Source: Pluralibacter gergoviae ATCC 33028 = NBRC 105706 (GTDB lineage Bacteria; Pseudomonadota; Gammaproteobacteria; Enterobacterales; Enterobacteriaceae). From it: a stretch of 64,000 bases of DNA. The position numbers and the translations under genes were made by a program. Where the stretch lies: contig NZ_BCZS01000001.1 in NCBI RefSeq assembly GCF_001598855.1, positions 124,001 through 188,000 on the forward strand, written 5' to 3'. Shown here in pieces: positions 20,250-28,583 of this stretch; position 1 is the stretch's first letter, and each line of letters opens with the position of its first letter. The notes beneath the pieces were generated by a model. It did no database searches, was not told where the DNA came from, and saw only the letters and a list, made by a program, of their open reading frames with translations.

Positions 20250-21602
20250 ATGTTAAGTATTTTTAAACCTGCGCCGCATAAGGCACGGGTAGCCGATGCG
20301 GAGGTCGATCCGCTCTATCGCCGCCTGCGCTGGCAAATATTCCTCGGGATCTTCTTTGGTTACGCCGCCTATTACCTGGTGCGAAAAAACTTTGCCCTGG
20401 CGATGCCCTACCTGGTCGAGCAGGGCTTCTCGCGCGGCGATCTGGGGTTTGCCCTGTCGGGTATCTCCATCGCCTACGGCTTTTCTAAGTTCATTATGGG
20501 CTCGGTGTCGGACCGCTCGAATCCGCGCGTCTTCCTGCCGGCAGGTCTGATTCTGGCCGCGGCGGTGATGCTGTTTATGGGCTTCGTGCCGTGGGCGACT
20601 TCCAGCATTATGGTGATGTTCGTACTGCTGTTCCTCTGCGGCTGGTTCCAGGGAATGGGTTGGCCGCCGTGCGGGCGCACCATGGTGCACTGGTGGTCGC
20701 AGAAGGAGCGCGGTGGGATTGTGTCGGTCTGGAACTGCGCCCACAACGTCGGCGGCGGTATTCCGCCGCTGCTGTTTCTGCTGGGGATGGCGTGGTTTAA
20801 CGACTGGCACGCGGCGCTCTATATGCCCGCTTTCGGCGCAATCCTGGTGGCTATTTTCGCCTTTGCCATGATGCGCGATACGCCGCAGTCCTGCGGCCTG
20901 CCGCCGATCGAAGAGTACAAAAACGACTATCCGGACAACTATACCGAGAAAGACGAGCAGGAGCTGACGGCGAAACAGATCTTCATGCAGTACATCCTGC
21001 CTAACCGGCTGCTGTGGTATATCGCCGTCGCCAACGTGTTCGTTTATCTGCTGCGCTACGGCATTCTCGACTGGTCGCCGACCTATCTCAAAGAGGTGAA
21101 GCACTTCGCGCTGGATAAGTCCTCCTGGGCCTATTTCTTCTACGAGTACGCGGGCATTCCCGGTACGCTGCTGTGCGGCTGGATGTCGGATAAGGTGTTC
21201 CGCGGCAACCGCGGCGCGACCGGCGTCTTCTTTATGACCCTGGTGACCATTGCGACCATCGTTTACTGGCTTAACCCGCCGGGTAATCCGGGCGTGGATA
21301 TGATCTGCATGATCGTCATCGGCTTCCTGATTTACGGTCCGGTAATGCTTATCGGCCTGCACGCTCTGGAGCTGGCGCCGAAGAAAGCGGCGGGTACCGC
21401 CGCGGGCTTTACCGGCCTGTTTGGCTACCTCGGCGGATCGGTGGCGGCGAGCGCGATTGTCGGCTACACCGTCGACTTCTTCGGCTGGGACGGCGGCTTT
21501 ATGGTGATGATCGGCGGCAGCGTGCTGGCGGTGCTTCTGCTGGCCATCGTCATGGTCGGCGAGCGCAGGCAGCATCGTGAAAATCAGGCAAAACTGGGAT
21601 AA
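20250..21602 (+). CDS. glpT: Glycerol-3-phosphate/phosphate antiporter
   Basis: 450-residue major-facilitator transporter of the inner membrane (E. coli 452), exchanging glycerol-3-phosphate for inorganic phosphate. Twelve membrane segments can be followed. Family blocks include [20 protein letters not shown] (with the substrate-binding arginine of helix 1) and [20 protein letters not shown]. It is followed after 12 bp by glpQ, so imported glycerol-3-phosphate comes partly from periplasmic GlpQ action. Confidence 0.97.
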   Translation: MLSIFKPAPHKARVADAEVDPLYRRLRWQIFLGIFFGYAAYYLVRKNFALAMPYLVEQGFSRGDLGFALSGISIAYGFSKFIMGSVSDRSNPRVFLPAGLILAAAVMLFMGFVPWATSSIMVMFVLLFLCGWFQGMGWPPCGRTMVHWWSQKERGGIVSVWNCAHNVGGGIPPLLFLLGMAWFNDWHAALYMPAFGAILVAIFAFAMMRDTPQSCGLPPIEEYKNDYPDNYTEKDEQELTAKQIFMQYILPNRLLWYIAVANVFVYLLRYGILDWSPTYLKEVKHFALDKSSWAYFFYEYAGIPGTLLCGWMSDKVFRGNRGATGVFFMTLVTIATIVYWLNPPGNPGVDMICMIVIGFLIYGPVMLIGLHALELAPKKAAGTAAGFTGLFGYLGGSVAASAIVGYTVDFFGWDGGFMVMIGGSVLAVLLLAIVMVGERRQHRENQAKLG

Positions 21603-21614
21603 GGAACGCTGAAG

Positions 21615-22685
21615 ATGAAGCACGCATTAAGCGCGCTGATGGCAGGGATCGTGCTGGCGGGCTGTGCCGCCAGCGGGATTGCCGCAGCGAATGAGAAGAT
21701 TGTTATCGCCCACCGGGGCGCCAGCGGCTACCTGCCGGAACATACGCTGCCTGCCAAGGCAATGGCCTACGCGCAGGGAGCGGACTATCTGGAGCAGGAT
21801 CTGGTCATGACCAAAGATGACCAACTGGTAGTGCTGCACGACCACTACCTTGACCGGGTAACGGACGTTGCCGACCGCTTTCCGGACCGCGCCCGTAAGG
21901 ATGGCCGCTTCTACGCCATCGACTTTACGCTGGCGGAAATCAAGTCCCTGAAGTTCAGCGAAGGCTTTGAGATCAAGGACGGCAAGAAGGTGCAGACCTT
22001 CCCGGGCCGCTTCCCGATGGGTAAATCTGACTTCCGGGTGCACACCTTCGAAGAGGAGATCGAGTTCATCCAGGGGCTGAATCACTCCACCGGTAAGAAC
22101 ATCGGTATCTACCCTGAGATCAAGTCGCCGTGGTTCCACCACCAGGAGGGCAAGGATATCGCCGCCCGCACCCTGGAGGTGCTGAAGAAGTACGGCTACA
22201 CCAGCAAGCAGGACAAGGTCTACCTTCAGTGCTTTGACGCCGATGAGCTCAAGCGCATCAAGAACGCGCTTGAGCCGAAGATGGGGATGGATCTCAAGCT
22301 GGTGCAGCTTATCGCCGAGACCGACTGGAACGAGACGCAGCAGAAGCAGGCCGACGGCACCTGGGTTAACTACAGCTATGACTGGATGTTTAAGCCCGGC
22401 GCGATGCAGCAGATAGCGAAATACGCCGACGGCATCGGCCCTGACTATCATATGCTGATTGCCGACAGCTCAACGCCGGGGCACATCAGGGCGACGGCGA
22501 TGGTCAAAGAGGCACACGCCAGCCATCTTCAGGTGCATCCGTATACGGTGCGAGCCGACCAGCTGCCGCCGTATGCCAGCAACGTGAACCAGCTGTATGA
22601 TGCGCTGTACAAGCAGGTGGGCGTTGACGGGCTGTTTACCGATTTTCCGGATAAGGCCGTGAAGTATCTGGAGACGAATCAGTAA
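21615..22685 (+). CDS. glpQ: Glycerophosphodiester phosphodiesterase, probable lipoprotein
   Basis: Hydrolyses glycerophosphodiesters to glycerol-3-phosphate plus alcohol in the cell envelope, feeding GlpT. 356 residues. The catalytic core begins at KIVIAHRGASGYLPEHTLP (His33), with EQDLVMTKDD, LHDHYLDRVT and PEIKSPWFH following; these are almost identical to E. coli. The N-terminus differs: MKHALSALMAGIVLAGC has a lipobox, L14-A15-G16-C17, with Ala at +2. That predicts lipidation and outer-membrane sorting rather than the free periplasmic form of E. coli. A signal-peptidase-I site (GIAAA-NEK) is also possible. Confidence 0.95.
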   Translation: MKHALSALMAGIVLAGCAASGIAAANEKIVIAHRGASGYLPEHTLPAKAMAYAQGADYLEQDLVMTKDDQLVVLHDHYLDRVTDVADRFPDRARKDGRFYAIDFTLAEIKSLKFSEGFEIKDGKKVQTFPGRFPMGKSDFRVHTFEEEIEFIQGLNHSTGKNIGIYPEIKSPWFHHQEGKDIAARTLEVLKKYGYTSKQDKVYLQCFDADELKRIKNALEPKMGMDLKLVQLIAETDWNETQQKQADGTWVNYSYDWMFKPGAMQQIAKYADGIGPDYHMLIADSSTPGHIRATAMVKEAHASHLQVHPYTVRADQLPPYASNVNQLYDALYKQVGVDGLFTDFPDKAVKYLETNQ

Positions 22686-22700
22686 TTCTGTTGTGGAAAG

Positions 22701-22732
22701 TACGATCCCATACCTTTTGGTATGGGATCGTA
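22701..22732. repeat. Perfect 14-bp inverted repeat after glpQ
   Basis: The arms tacgatcccatacc and ggtatgggatcgta are exact complements around a 4-base tttt loop, starting 16 bases past the glpQ stop. No T-run follows, so it is not a textbook intrinsic terminator. It could be an RNA-stabilising hairpin for the glpTQ mRNA or an operator for the gene at 22833. Confidence 0.8.
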
Positions 22733-22832
22733 GCAAATCTGGAAAGCGTTACGCAGTTTACTTAACCTCCCTTTGTCTCCTCTTTAACCCTCTGATTGAA
22801 TGACGTGAGTTACCATTTTCGCAGGAGCGAAT

Positions 22833-23372
22833 GTGAATACGCATCTTCAATGGACGCCGTCATTTAACAATCAGTTCGGGGACAGGACAATCTACCGACT
22901 TTTTGTTCTCGGCGATAAAATCTTCGCGGTGGGTTTTGAATTTGTGGCAACGCTGGACGAGCTTTCAGGAAAAGGTATTAACATTCGTTCAGTGAACTCT
23001 ACCTTTCATTATCCCGCAAGCGGCGTTTGGGGGGTTATCTTTGATGAAATTGATCCCGTTTTGTTGAGTTTTAAGGGATTCCAGCATATAGCTCATTCGG
23101 GGCTGGGAAGCGGGCGGGTCTTACTCAATGTTGCAAGTACAATTCTTGAGCACTACAATGCTTGCGGTGCCGGCGCCTATGTTTTCTCTGCTGCAGTAGA
23201 CGCGGCCCATTTGCGCCGCTCAGATCTGGTCATACTCTACGACAGGCTGTTGGGGCTTAATGGCTATGTGAAAGGGAAGTTGTTTCGCGAGCAGTTTGCC
23301 GGCTGGAAAGCCAGTAGCGACACATTAACAGGAGGTAGAGGTTATGTCATCACAACAACAAGTTACTCATGA
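22833..23372 (+). CDS. Unrecognised 179-residue protein, first gene of an overlapping pair
   Basis: I do not recognise this protein. It begins with a GTG at 22833 behind caggagcg; the nearby ATG at 22831 meets a stop at once. There is no signal peptide or clear membrane span. The middle is rich in hydrophobic and aromatic residues (GVWGVIFDEIDPVLLSFKGF), and the C-terminal part has HLRRSDLVILYDRLLGLNGY, loosely like the motif-B end of acetyltransferase folds, too weak to name. GC is about half (29 of 60 bases at 22981-23040), well below the flanks. The last 29 bases overlap the next gene. In E. coli inaA occupies this site. Confidence 0.7.
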   Translation: MNTHLQWTPSFNNQFGDRTIYRLFVLGDKIFAVGFEFVATLDELSGKGINIRSVNSTFHYPASGVWGVIFDEIDPVLLSFKGFQHIAHSGLGSGRVLLNVASTILEHYNACGAGAYVFSAAVDAAHLRRSDLVILYDRLLGLNGYVKGKLFREQFAGWKASSDTLTGGRGYVITTTSYS

Positions 23373-23556
23373 CGATGTATCGGCGGCCGAACGCGCTAAA
23401 TTTGAGATGGGGCAGCGGTTACATACAGCCGCTGGCATTATACTGCGCAGTAAGCTGGCCTCAGGTGAAATCAAGGTGGTTAACGGACGCTATGTCGGAC
23501 GCTGCCTGCAGGTAACGCCCCTGCGTAAATTGCGCGCTAAATCGTCAGCAGAATAG
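23344..23556 (+). CDS. Unrecognised 70-residue protein, second gene of the pair
   Basis: Small, charged, soluble protein (MSSQQQVTHDDVSAAERAKF...) of unknown function, ending in a basic segment (RCLQVTPLRKLRAKSSAE). A strong aggagg ribosome-binding site at 23330-23335, inside the upstream gene, lies 8 bases before the ATG. This argues that the frame is real and coupled to its neighbour. Size, overlap and order (larger gene first, small basic partner second) resemble some toxin-antitoxin or immunity pairs, but no family motif supports that. Confidence 0.65.
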   Translation: MSSQQQVTHDDVSAAERAKFEMGQRLHTAAGIILRSKLASGEIKVVNGRYVGRCLQVTPLRKLRAKSSAE

Positions 23557-23570
23557 AGTACTTATTCAGT

Positions 23571-23596
23571 AAAAAGGCCGCATTGCGCGGCCTTTT
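23571..23596. terminator. Bidirectional intrinsic terminator
   Basis: aaaaaggccgc-attg-gcggccttttt form: GC stem with A-run on one side and T-run on the other. It lies between the convergent ends of the 70-residue gene and yfaE. Confidence 0.85.
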
Positions 23597-23851
23597 TCAC
23601 ATCTCAATCTCAATATCGCCCTTCGCCCGGCAGCAGCAGGGCAGGATCTCGCCCTGGCTGATAAAGGCCAGCGGCTCGGTCAGCCAGTCCACCTGGCCGG
23701 AGACCAGCCGGCAGCGGCAGGAGCCGCAGTAGCCGGAGCGGCACTGGTACTCAACCTGAACCTGATGCGACTCCAGCGCCGCCAGCAGGGAAGGGTGCTC
23801 TTCCCGGCACAGCACTTCGGTGCCGGAAAGGCGCAGGGTTACGCGGCTCAT
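23597..23851 (-). CDS. yfaE: YfaE, ferredoxin-like NrdB cofactor maintenance protein
   Basis: 84-residue [2Fe-2S] protein that helps regenerate the diferric-tyrosyl radical of NrdB. Cysteines at 37, 42 and 45 (CRSGYCGSC) plus the CCC at 72-74 supply the cluster ligands. The first base of its ATG shares a position with the last base of nrdB, so the two are translated together, as in E. coli. Confidence 0.95.
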   Translation of the reverse strand: MSRVTLRLSGTEVLCREEHPSLLAALESHQVQVEYQCRSGYCGSCRCRLVSGQVDWLTEPLAFISQGEILPCCCRAKGDIEIEM

Positions 23852-24981
23852 CAGAGCTGGAAGCTGCTTAAGTCGTCGGCGTCGATTTCAGAATCGATCT
23901 GGCCGACCAGATAGGAGCTGACTTCCACTTCCTGCGGCGCGACCTGGACGTTATCGGAGACCAGCCAGGTGTTGATCCACGGGATCGGATTGGAGCGGGT
24001 CTCAAACGGCAGATCCAGCCCCACCGCCTGCATACGGATGTTGGTGATGTACTCCACGTACTGGCAGAGAATGCCTTTATTAAGACCGATCATCGAGCCG
24101 TCGCGGAACAGGTAGTCTGCCCACTCTTTCTCCTGCTGGGCCGCCAGCACGAACAGGTCGTAGCACTCCTGTTTGCACTCTTCGGCAATCTCCGCCATCT
24201 CCGGATCGTCCTGGCCGCTGCGCAGCAGGTTGAGCATGTGCTGGGTGCCGGTCAGGTGCAGGGCCTCATCGCGGGCGATCAGGCGGATGATTTTGGCGTT
24301 ACCCTCCATCAGCTTGCGCTCGGCAAAGGCAAAGGAGCAGGCGAAGCTAACGTAGAAGCGAATCGCCTCCAGCGCGTTAACGCTCATCAGGCAGAGATAG
24401 AGCTTCTTCTTCAGCTCGCGCAGGTTAACCGTGATGGTTTTACCGTTAACGCTGTGGGTGCCTTCACCCAGCAGGTGCCAGTAGCTGGTCAGCGCGATCA
24501 GGTCGTCATAGTAGTGGGAGATCCCCTCGGCGCGCTTCTGGATCTGCTCATTGGTGACGATATCGTCAAACACCGTCGCCGGATCGTTGACGATGTTGCG
24601 GATGATGTGGGTATAGGAGCGGGAGTGGATGGTCTCTGAGAAGGCCCAGGTCTCTACCCAGGTTTCCAGCTCCGGAATCGAGATCAGCGGCAGCAGGGCG
24701 ACGTTCGGGCTGCGGCCCTGAATGGAGTCCAGCAGGGTCTGATACTTGAGGTTGCTGATAAAAATGTGCTTCTCGTGCTCCGGCAGGGCCTGATAGTCGA
24801 TGCGATCGCGGGAAACGTCCACCTCTTCCGGGCGCCAGAAAAAGGAGAGCTGCTTTTCAATAAGCTTTTCAAAGATATCGTATTTCTGCTGGTCGAAGCG
24901 CGCCACGTTGACCGGCTGGCCGAAGAACATCGGCTCTTTCAGCTGATCGTTTTTCGTCTGTGAAAAAGTGGTGTATGCCAT
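23851..24981 (-). CDS. nrdB: Class Ia ribonucleotide reductase, beta subunit
   Basis: 376 residues, the E. coli length. It houses the diiron centre and the tyrosyl radical that starts nucleotide reduction in NrdA. Family segments: [16 protein letters not shown], the first iron-ligand helix [21 protein letters not shown] (with the radical tyrosine in SYTH), and [14 protein letters not shown] with the later Glu/His ligands. The C-terminal [18 protein letters not shown] is the NrdA docking tail. It is separated from nrdA by about 80 bp containing a REP-like repeat. Confidence 0.98.
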   Translation of the reverse strand: MAYTTFSQTKNDQLKEPMFFGQPVNVARFDQQKYDIFEKLIEKQLSFFWRPEEVDVSRDRIDYQALPEHEKHIFISNLKYQTLLDSIQGRSPNVALLPLISIPELETWVETWAFSETIHSRSYTHIIRNIVNDPATVFDDIVTNEQIQKRAEGISHYYDDLIALTSYWHLLGEGTHSVNGKTITVNLRELKKKLYLCLMSVNALEAIRFYVSFACSFAFAERKLMEGNAKIIRLIARDEALHLTGTQHMLNLLRSGQDDPEMAEIAEECKQECYDLFVLAAQQEKEWADYLFRDGSMIGLNKGILCQYVEYITNIRMQAVGLDLPFETRSNPIPWINTWLVSDNVQVAPQEVEVSSYLVGQIDSEIDADDLSSFQL

Positions 24982-25004
24982 GGGTGTGTGTCCTGTGGTT
25001 ATTT

Positions 25005-25057
25005 TCCCCGCACCCCGGCCCTCTCCCAGGGGGGGAGAGGGTTAGGGTGAGGGGGAA
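25005..25057. repeat. REP-like palindromic element between nrdA and nrdB
   Basis: Imperfect long inverted repeat: ccccgcaccccggccctctccc on one side and gggagagggttagggtgaggg on the other, around a short g-rich centre. This CCCTCACCCTAACCCTCTCCC type of palindrome is scattered between genes in many enterics. It may reduce readthrough or protect nrdA mRNA. Confidence 0.75.
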
Positions 25058-25059
25058 TA

Positions 25060-27345
25060 TCAAATCTTACATGCGCCGCTTTCGCAGCCGTCATCCTGGA
25101 TGGACGGGGCCAGGTCGTCCTGCGCGTCCTCTGCGCCATCACGGGTGTTGTGATAGTACAGGGTTTTCACGCCAAACTTATAGGCGTTGAGCAGGTCTTT
25201 GAGCAGCTGCTGCATCGGCACTTTGCCCGACGGGAAGCGCGTCGGATCGTAGTTGGTATTCGCCGAAATCGCCTGATCGATAAATTTCTGCATGATGCCC
25301 ACCAGCTGCAGATAGCCGTCGTTGTTCGGCATTTCCCACAGCAGCTCGTAGCTGCCCTGCAGATTTTCGTAGTCCGGCACCACCTGGCGCAGAATGCCAT
25401 CTTTCGACGCCTTGATGCTCACGTGGCCGCGCGGCGGCTCAATGCCGTTGGTGGCATTGGAGATCTGCGACGAGGTTTCTGACGGCATCAGGGCTGAGAG
25501 CGTGGAGTTGCGTAGGCCGTGCGCCTTGACGGACTCGCGGAGCGCATCCCAGTCATAGTGCAGTTCTTCGCTGACGATGGCATCCAGATCTTTCTTGTAA
25601 GTGTCGATCGGCATAATGCCCTGAGCGTAGGTGGTTTCATTAAACCACGGGCAGGCTCCCTGCTCCTTCGCCAGTTCGTTAGACGCCTTCAGCAGGTAGT
25701 ACTGAATCGCTTCGAAGGTTTTGTGCGTCAGGTTATTGGCGCTGCCGTCAGAGTAGCGCTTGCCGTGCTTCGCCAGGTAGTAGGCGAAGTTAATCACGCC
25801 GATACCCAGGGTGCGGCGGCCCATTGCGCCGCGCTTCGCCGCCGGGATTGGGTAATCCTGATAGTCGAGCAGGGCGTCAAGGGCGCGCACTGCCAGAATC
25901 GCCAGCTCTTCCAGGTCGTCGAGGCTGTCGATAGCGCCGAGGTTGAAGGCAGAGAGCGTGCAGAGCGCGATCTCGCCGTTTTCGTCGTTAACGTCTTCCA
26001 GCGGCTTGGTCGGCAGGGCGATTTCCAGGCACAGGTTAGACTGGCGCACCGGGGCAACCGCCGGATCGAACGGACTGTGGGTATTGCAGTGGTCGACGTG
26101 CTGGATGTAGATGCGGCCGGTGGAGGCGCGCTCCTGCATCATCAGCGAGAACAGGTCCGCGGCCTTGATGCGCTGCTTGCGGATGCTGTCGTCTTTCTCA
26201 TATTTAGTGTACAGGCGCTCAAACTCATCCTGATCGACAAAGAAAGCGTCGTACAGGCCCGGCACGTCAGAGGGGCTGAAGAGGGTTATCTCTTCCCCCT
26301 TCAGCAGGCGGGTGTACATCAGCTTGTTGATCTGCACGCCGTAGTCCATGTGGCGCACGCGGTTGGCGTCGGTACCGCGGTTGTTTTTCAGCACCAGCAG
26401 GCTTTCCACTTCCAGATGCCACATCGGATAGAAGAGCGTGGCCGCACCGCCGCGCACGCCGCCCTGCGAGCAGGACTTCACTGCCGTCTGGAAGTGCTTG
26501 TAGAACGGAATACAGCCGGTGTGGAACGCCTCGCCGCCGCGGATCGGGCTGCCCAGCGCGCGAATGCGCCCGGCGTTGATGCCGATACCGGCGCGCTGGG
26601 AAACATACTTCACAATCGCGCTGGAGGTGGCGTTAATAGAGTCGAGGCTGTCGCCGCACTCGATCAGCACGCAGGAGCTGAACTGGCGCGTCGGGGTGCG
26701 CACGCCGGACATGATCGGCGTCGGCAGCGAAATCTTGAACGTGGATACCGCATCGTAGAAGCGCTTCACGTAGTCCAGCCGGGTTTCGCGCGGGTAGCCG
26801 GAGAACAGGCAGGCGGCAACCAGCATATAGAGGAACTGCGCGCTTTCGTAGATCTCGCCGGTGACGCGGTTCTGCACCAGGTATTTGCCTTCCAGCTGCT
26901 TGACGGCCGCATAGGAGAAGTTCATGTCGCGCCAGTGATCGATAAAGCCGTTCATCTGCTCGAACTCTTCTTCCGTGTAGTCTTCCAGCAGATGCCTGTC
27001 GTATTTACCCAGCTCGACCATCTTCACTACGTGGTCATACAGCGCCGGCGGCTCAAACTGGCCGTAGGCTTTTTTGCGCAGGTGGAAAATGGCCAGCCGC
27101 GCCGCCAGATACTGGTAGTCCGGCGCGTCGCGGGAGATCAGGTCCGCCGCCGCTTTGATGATAGTCTCATGGATATCGGCGGTTTTGATGCCGTCGTAGA
27201 ACTGGATGTGAGAGCGCAGCTCAACCTGAGACACAGAAACGTTGTTCAGACCTTCTGCCGCCCAATCCAGCACCCGATGAATTTTGTCGAGATTAATGCG
27301 CTCGGTTCGGCCGTCTCGCTTCGTCACCAGCAGACTCTGATTCAT
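25060..27345 (-). CDS. nrdA: Class Ia ribonucleotide reductase, alpha subunit
   Basis: Catalytic subunit reducing NDPs to dNDPs. 761 residues, the E. coli length. The N-terminal ATP-cone (VTKRDGRTERINLDKIHRVL) senses dATP/ATP. The active-site block shows NLCLEIALPT with the thiyl-radical cysteine. Radical-transfer tyrosines are in GVKTLYYHNTRDG, and the C-terminal thiol pair is CESGACKI. Transcribed with nrdB and yfaE from the control region just upstream. Confidence 0.98.
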   Translation of the reverse strand: MNQSLLVTKRDGRTERINLDKIHRVLDWAAEGLNNVSVSQVELRSHIQFYDGIKTADIHETIIKAAADLISRDAPDYQYLAARLAIFHLRKKAYGQFEPPALYDHVVKMVELGKYDRHLLEDYTEEEFEQMNGFIDHWRDMNFSYAAVKQLEGKYLVQNRVTGEIYESAQFLYMLVAACLFSGYPRETRLDYVKRFYDAVSTFKISLPTPIMSGVRTPTRQFSSCVLIECGDSLDSINATSSAIVKYVSQRAGIGINAGRIRALGSPIRGGEAFHTGCIPFYKHFQTAVKSCSQGGVRGGAATLFYPMWHLEVESLLVLKNNRGTDANRVRHMDYGVQINKLMYTRLLKGEEITLFSPSDVPGLYDAFFVDQDEFERLYTKYEKDDSIRKQRIKAADLFSLMMQERASTGRIYIQHVDHCNTHSPFDPAVAPVRQSNLCLEIALPTKPLEDVNDENGEIALCTLSAFNLGAIDSLDDLEELAILAVRALDALLDYQDYPIPAAKRGAMGRRTLGIGVINFAYYLAKHGKRYSDGSANNLTHKTFEAIQYYLLKASNELAKEQGACPWFNETTYAQGIMPIDTYKKDLDAIVSEELHYDWDALRESVKAHGLRNSTLSALMPSETSSQISNATNGIEPPRGHVSIKASKDGILRQVVPDYENLQGSYELLWEMPNNDGYLQLVGIMQKFIDQAISANTNYDPTRFPSGKVPMQQLLKDLLNAYKFGVKTLYYHNTRDGAEDAQDDLAPSIQDDGCESGACKI

Positions 27346-27698
27346 TTGCTATACCTGTCCGTGAAATATCCGTGGAAAAAAATATCCCCCGCTTATCCAC
27401 AAAGCGCCGCTGTGACTAACTCTGTGGATAAATACTATATATAGGGGTTATGTGATAAGTGGAACGCTATATGGTGAGTATTTTAGTAAGGATTCTTTTT
27501 AGTACAAGGGTTGATTTTGACGTTAATTTGAGGTTGCGCAGAGGTAATGATCGCTAAGTCCACGGTCCATAAGGCCTGCAGTTAAAGTCAATAATTGCAG
27601 AAAAAAAATGAAAATTTGATCGAGTGCTGATTTCTTCATCTTCGTGGTGAATTGCGCAGCTGATGCTGCGCAATTTGTCATAAGAAAAGTCGATATCG
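27346..27698. promoter_or_regulatory. nrdA control region with DnaA and NrdR boxes
   Basis: A 353-bp gap between ubiG and nrdA. It holds two perfect 9-bp DnaA boxes in opposite orientation, ttatccaca at 27393-27401 and tgtggataa at 27423-27431. Two NrdR-type boxes carry the core ctatat at 27435-27440 and 27467-27472, exactly 32 bp (three turns) apart as NrdR requires. E. coli nrdAB is known to respond to both regulators. A 10-bp-stem hairpin (27650-27675, arms aattgcgcag/ctgcgcaatt) sits just past the ubiG stop, with no T-run. The rest is AT-rich and shows no gene. Confidence 0.75.
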
Positions 27699-28424
27699 TT
27701 AGGCGATTTTTGCCGCTGTATGCAACATGTAGTTAACATCGACGCCCGGGCCGAGCTTAAAGCTGTTGGTCAGCGGATTGTAGTGCAGCCCGGTGATGTG
27801 CTTCTCCTGGAGCGCCGTCTCATCAATCCAGCCCAGCAGCTCCGACGGTTTGATAAATTTCTTCACGTCGTGGGTGCCCTTCGGCACCATTTTCATCACG
27901 TACTCGGCGCCGAACACCACCATCAGCCAGGCCTTAGGATTGCGGTTAATGGTGGAGAAAAAGACGTGGCCGCCGGGTTTGACCAGCCTGGCACAGGCTC
28001 TGACTACCGAGGCGGGGTCCGGCACGTGCTCAAGCATCTCCATGCAGGTGACGACATCGTACTCGCCAGCGTGCTGGTCGGCGTGGTCTTCAACCGTCTC
28101 CTGCACGTAGTCGACCTGAATTCCGCTCTCGAGGGCGTGCAGGCGCGCCACCTGCAGCGGCTCGGCGCCCATATCCAGTCCGGTTACCCGCGCGCCTTCC
28201 CGCGCCATGCTCTCGGCGAGGATCCCGCCGCCGCAGCCGACGTCCAGCACCTTTTTATCAAACAGGCCGCCGGAGCGCCCGGCAATATAGCCCAGTCGCA
28301 GCGGATTGATGCGGTGCAGGGGCTTAAACTCTCCTTCCAGATCCCACCAGCGGGAGGCGACGGCCTCAAATTTGGCGATTTCGGCGCTGTCGACGTTAGC
28401 CACCGGCGGTTTTTCGGCATTCAT
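27699..28424 (-). CDS. ubiG: Bifunctional ubiquinone O-methyltransferase
   Basis: SAM-dependent enzyme performing both O-methylations of ubiquinone synthesis. 241 residues from [11 protein letters not shown], matching E. coli's 240. The SAM motif is [16 protein letters not shown], with the post-motif GLDMG and EMLEHVPDP. The frame runs 8 codons further to 28448, but the aaggag site is inside that extension and serves the 28424 start. Divergent from gyrA. Confidence 0.96.
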   Translation of the reverse strand: MNAEKPPVANVDSAEIAKFEAVASRWWDLEGEFKPLHRINPLRLGYIAGRSGGLFDKKVLDVGCGGGILAESMAREGARVTGLDMGAEPLQVARLHALESGIQVDYVQETVEDHADQHAGEYDVVTCMEMLEHVPDPASVVRACARLVKPGGHVFFSTINRNPKAWLMVVFGAEYVMKMVPKGTHDVKKFIKPSELLGWIDETALQEKHITGLHYNPLTNSFKLGPGVDVNYMLHTAAKIA

Positions 28425-28532
28425 GGGCGCATTAACTCCTTTTTTCATTAAGCTGTTGAGTATATCAGCCCGGCTGTACGAATAAAGCGCCGGGCGGATG
28501 CTATAGGTTTACCTCAATCACGGCGGCTGTGT

Positions 28533-28538
28533 TATAAT
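28533..28538 (+). promoter_or_regulatory. gyrA promoter -10 element
   Basis: A consensus tataat in the ubiG-gyrA gap, preceded by gtgt (extended -10 style), 46 bases before the gyrA ATG. The best upstream partner is tttacc at 28508-28513 with a long 19-bp spacer. A poor -35 fits the supercoiling-sensitive gyrA promoter known in E. coli. Confidence 0.5.
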
Positions 28539-28583
28539 TTGCGACCTTTGAATCCGGGAAACAAGTAGAGGGATAGCGGTTAG

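Noticed and set aside
25005..25057. Possible CRISPR or terminator between nrdA and nrdB
   Set aside because: A single imperfect palindrome with no repeats and spacers, and no T-run in the nrd direction; it fits a REP-type element.
25519..27444. A 641-codon plus-strand frame opposite nrdA
   Set aside because: nrdA is fully conserved on the other strand. The frame has no ribosome-binding site and shadow-like composition.
27554..27739. A 61-codon frame in the nrdA-ubiG gap
   Set aside because: It overlaps the ubiG 3' end, lacks a ribosome-binding site and resembles nothing; the region is better explained as regulatory.
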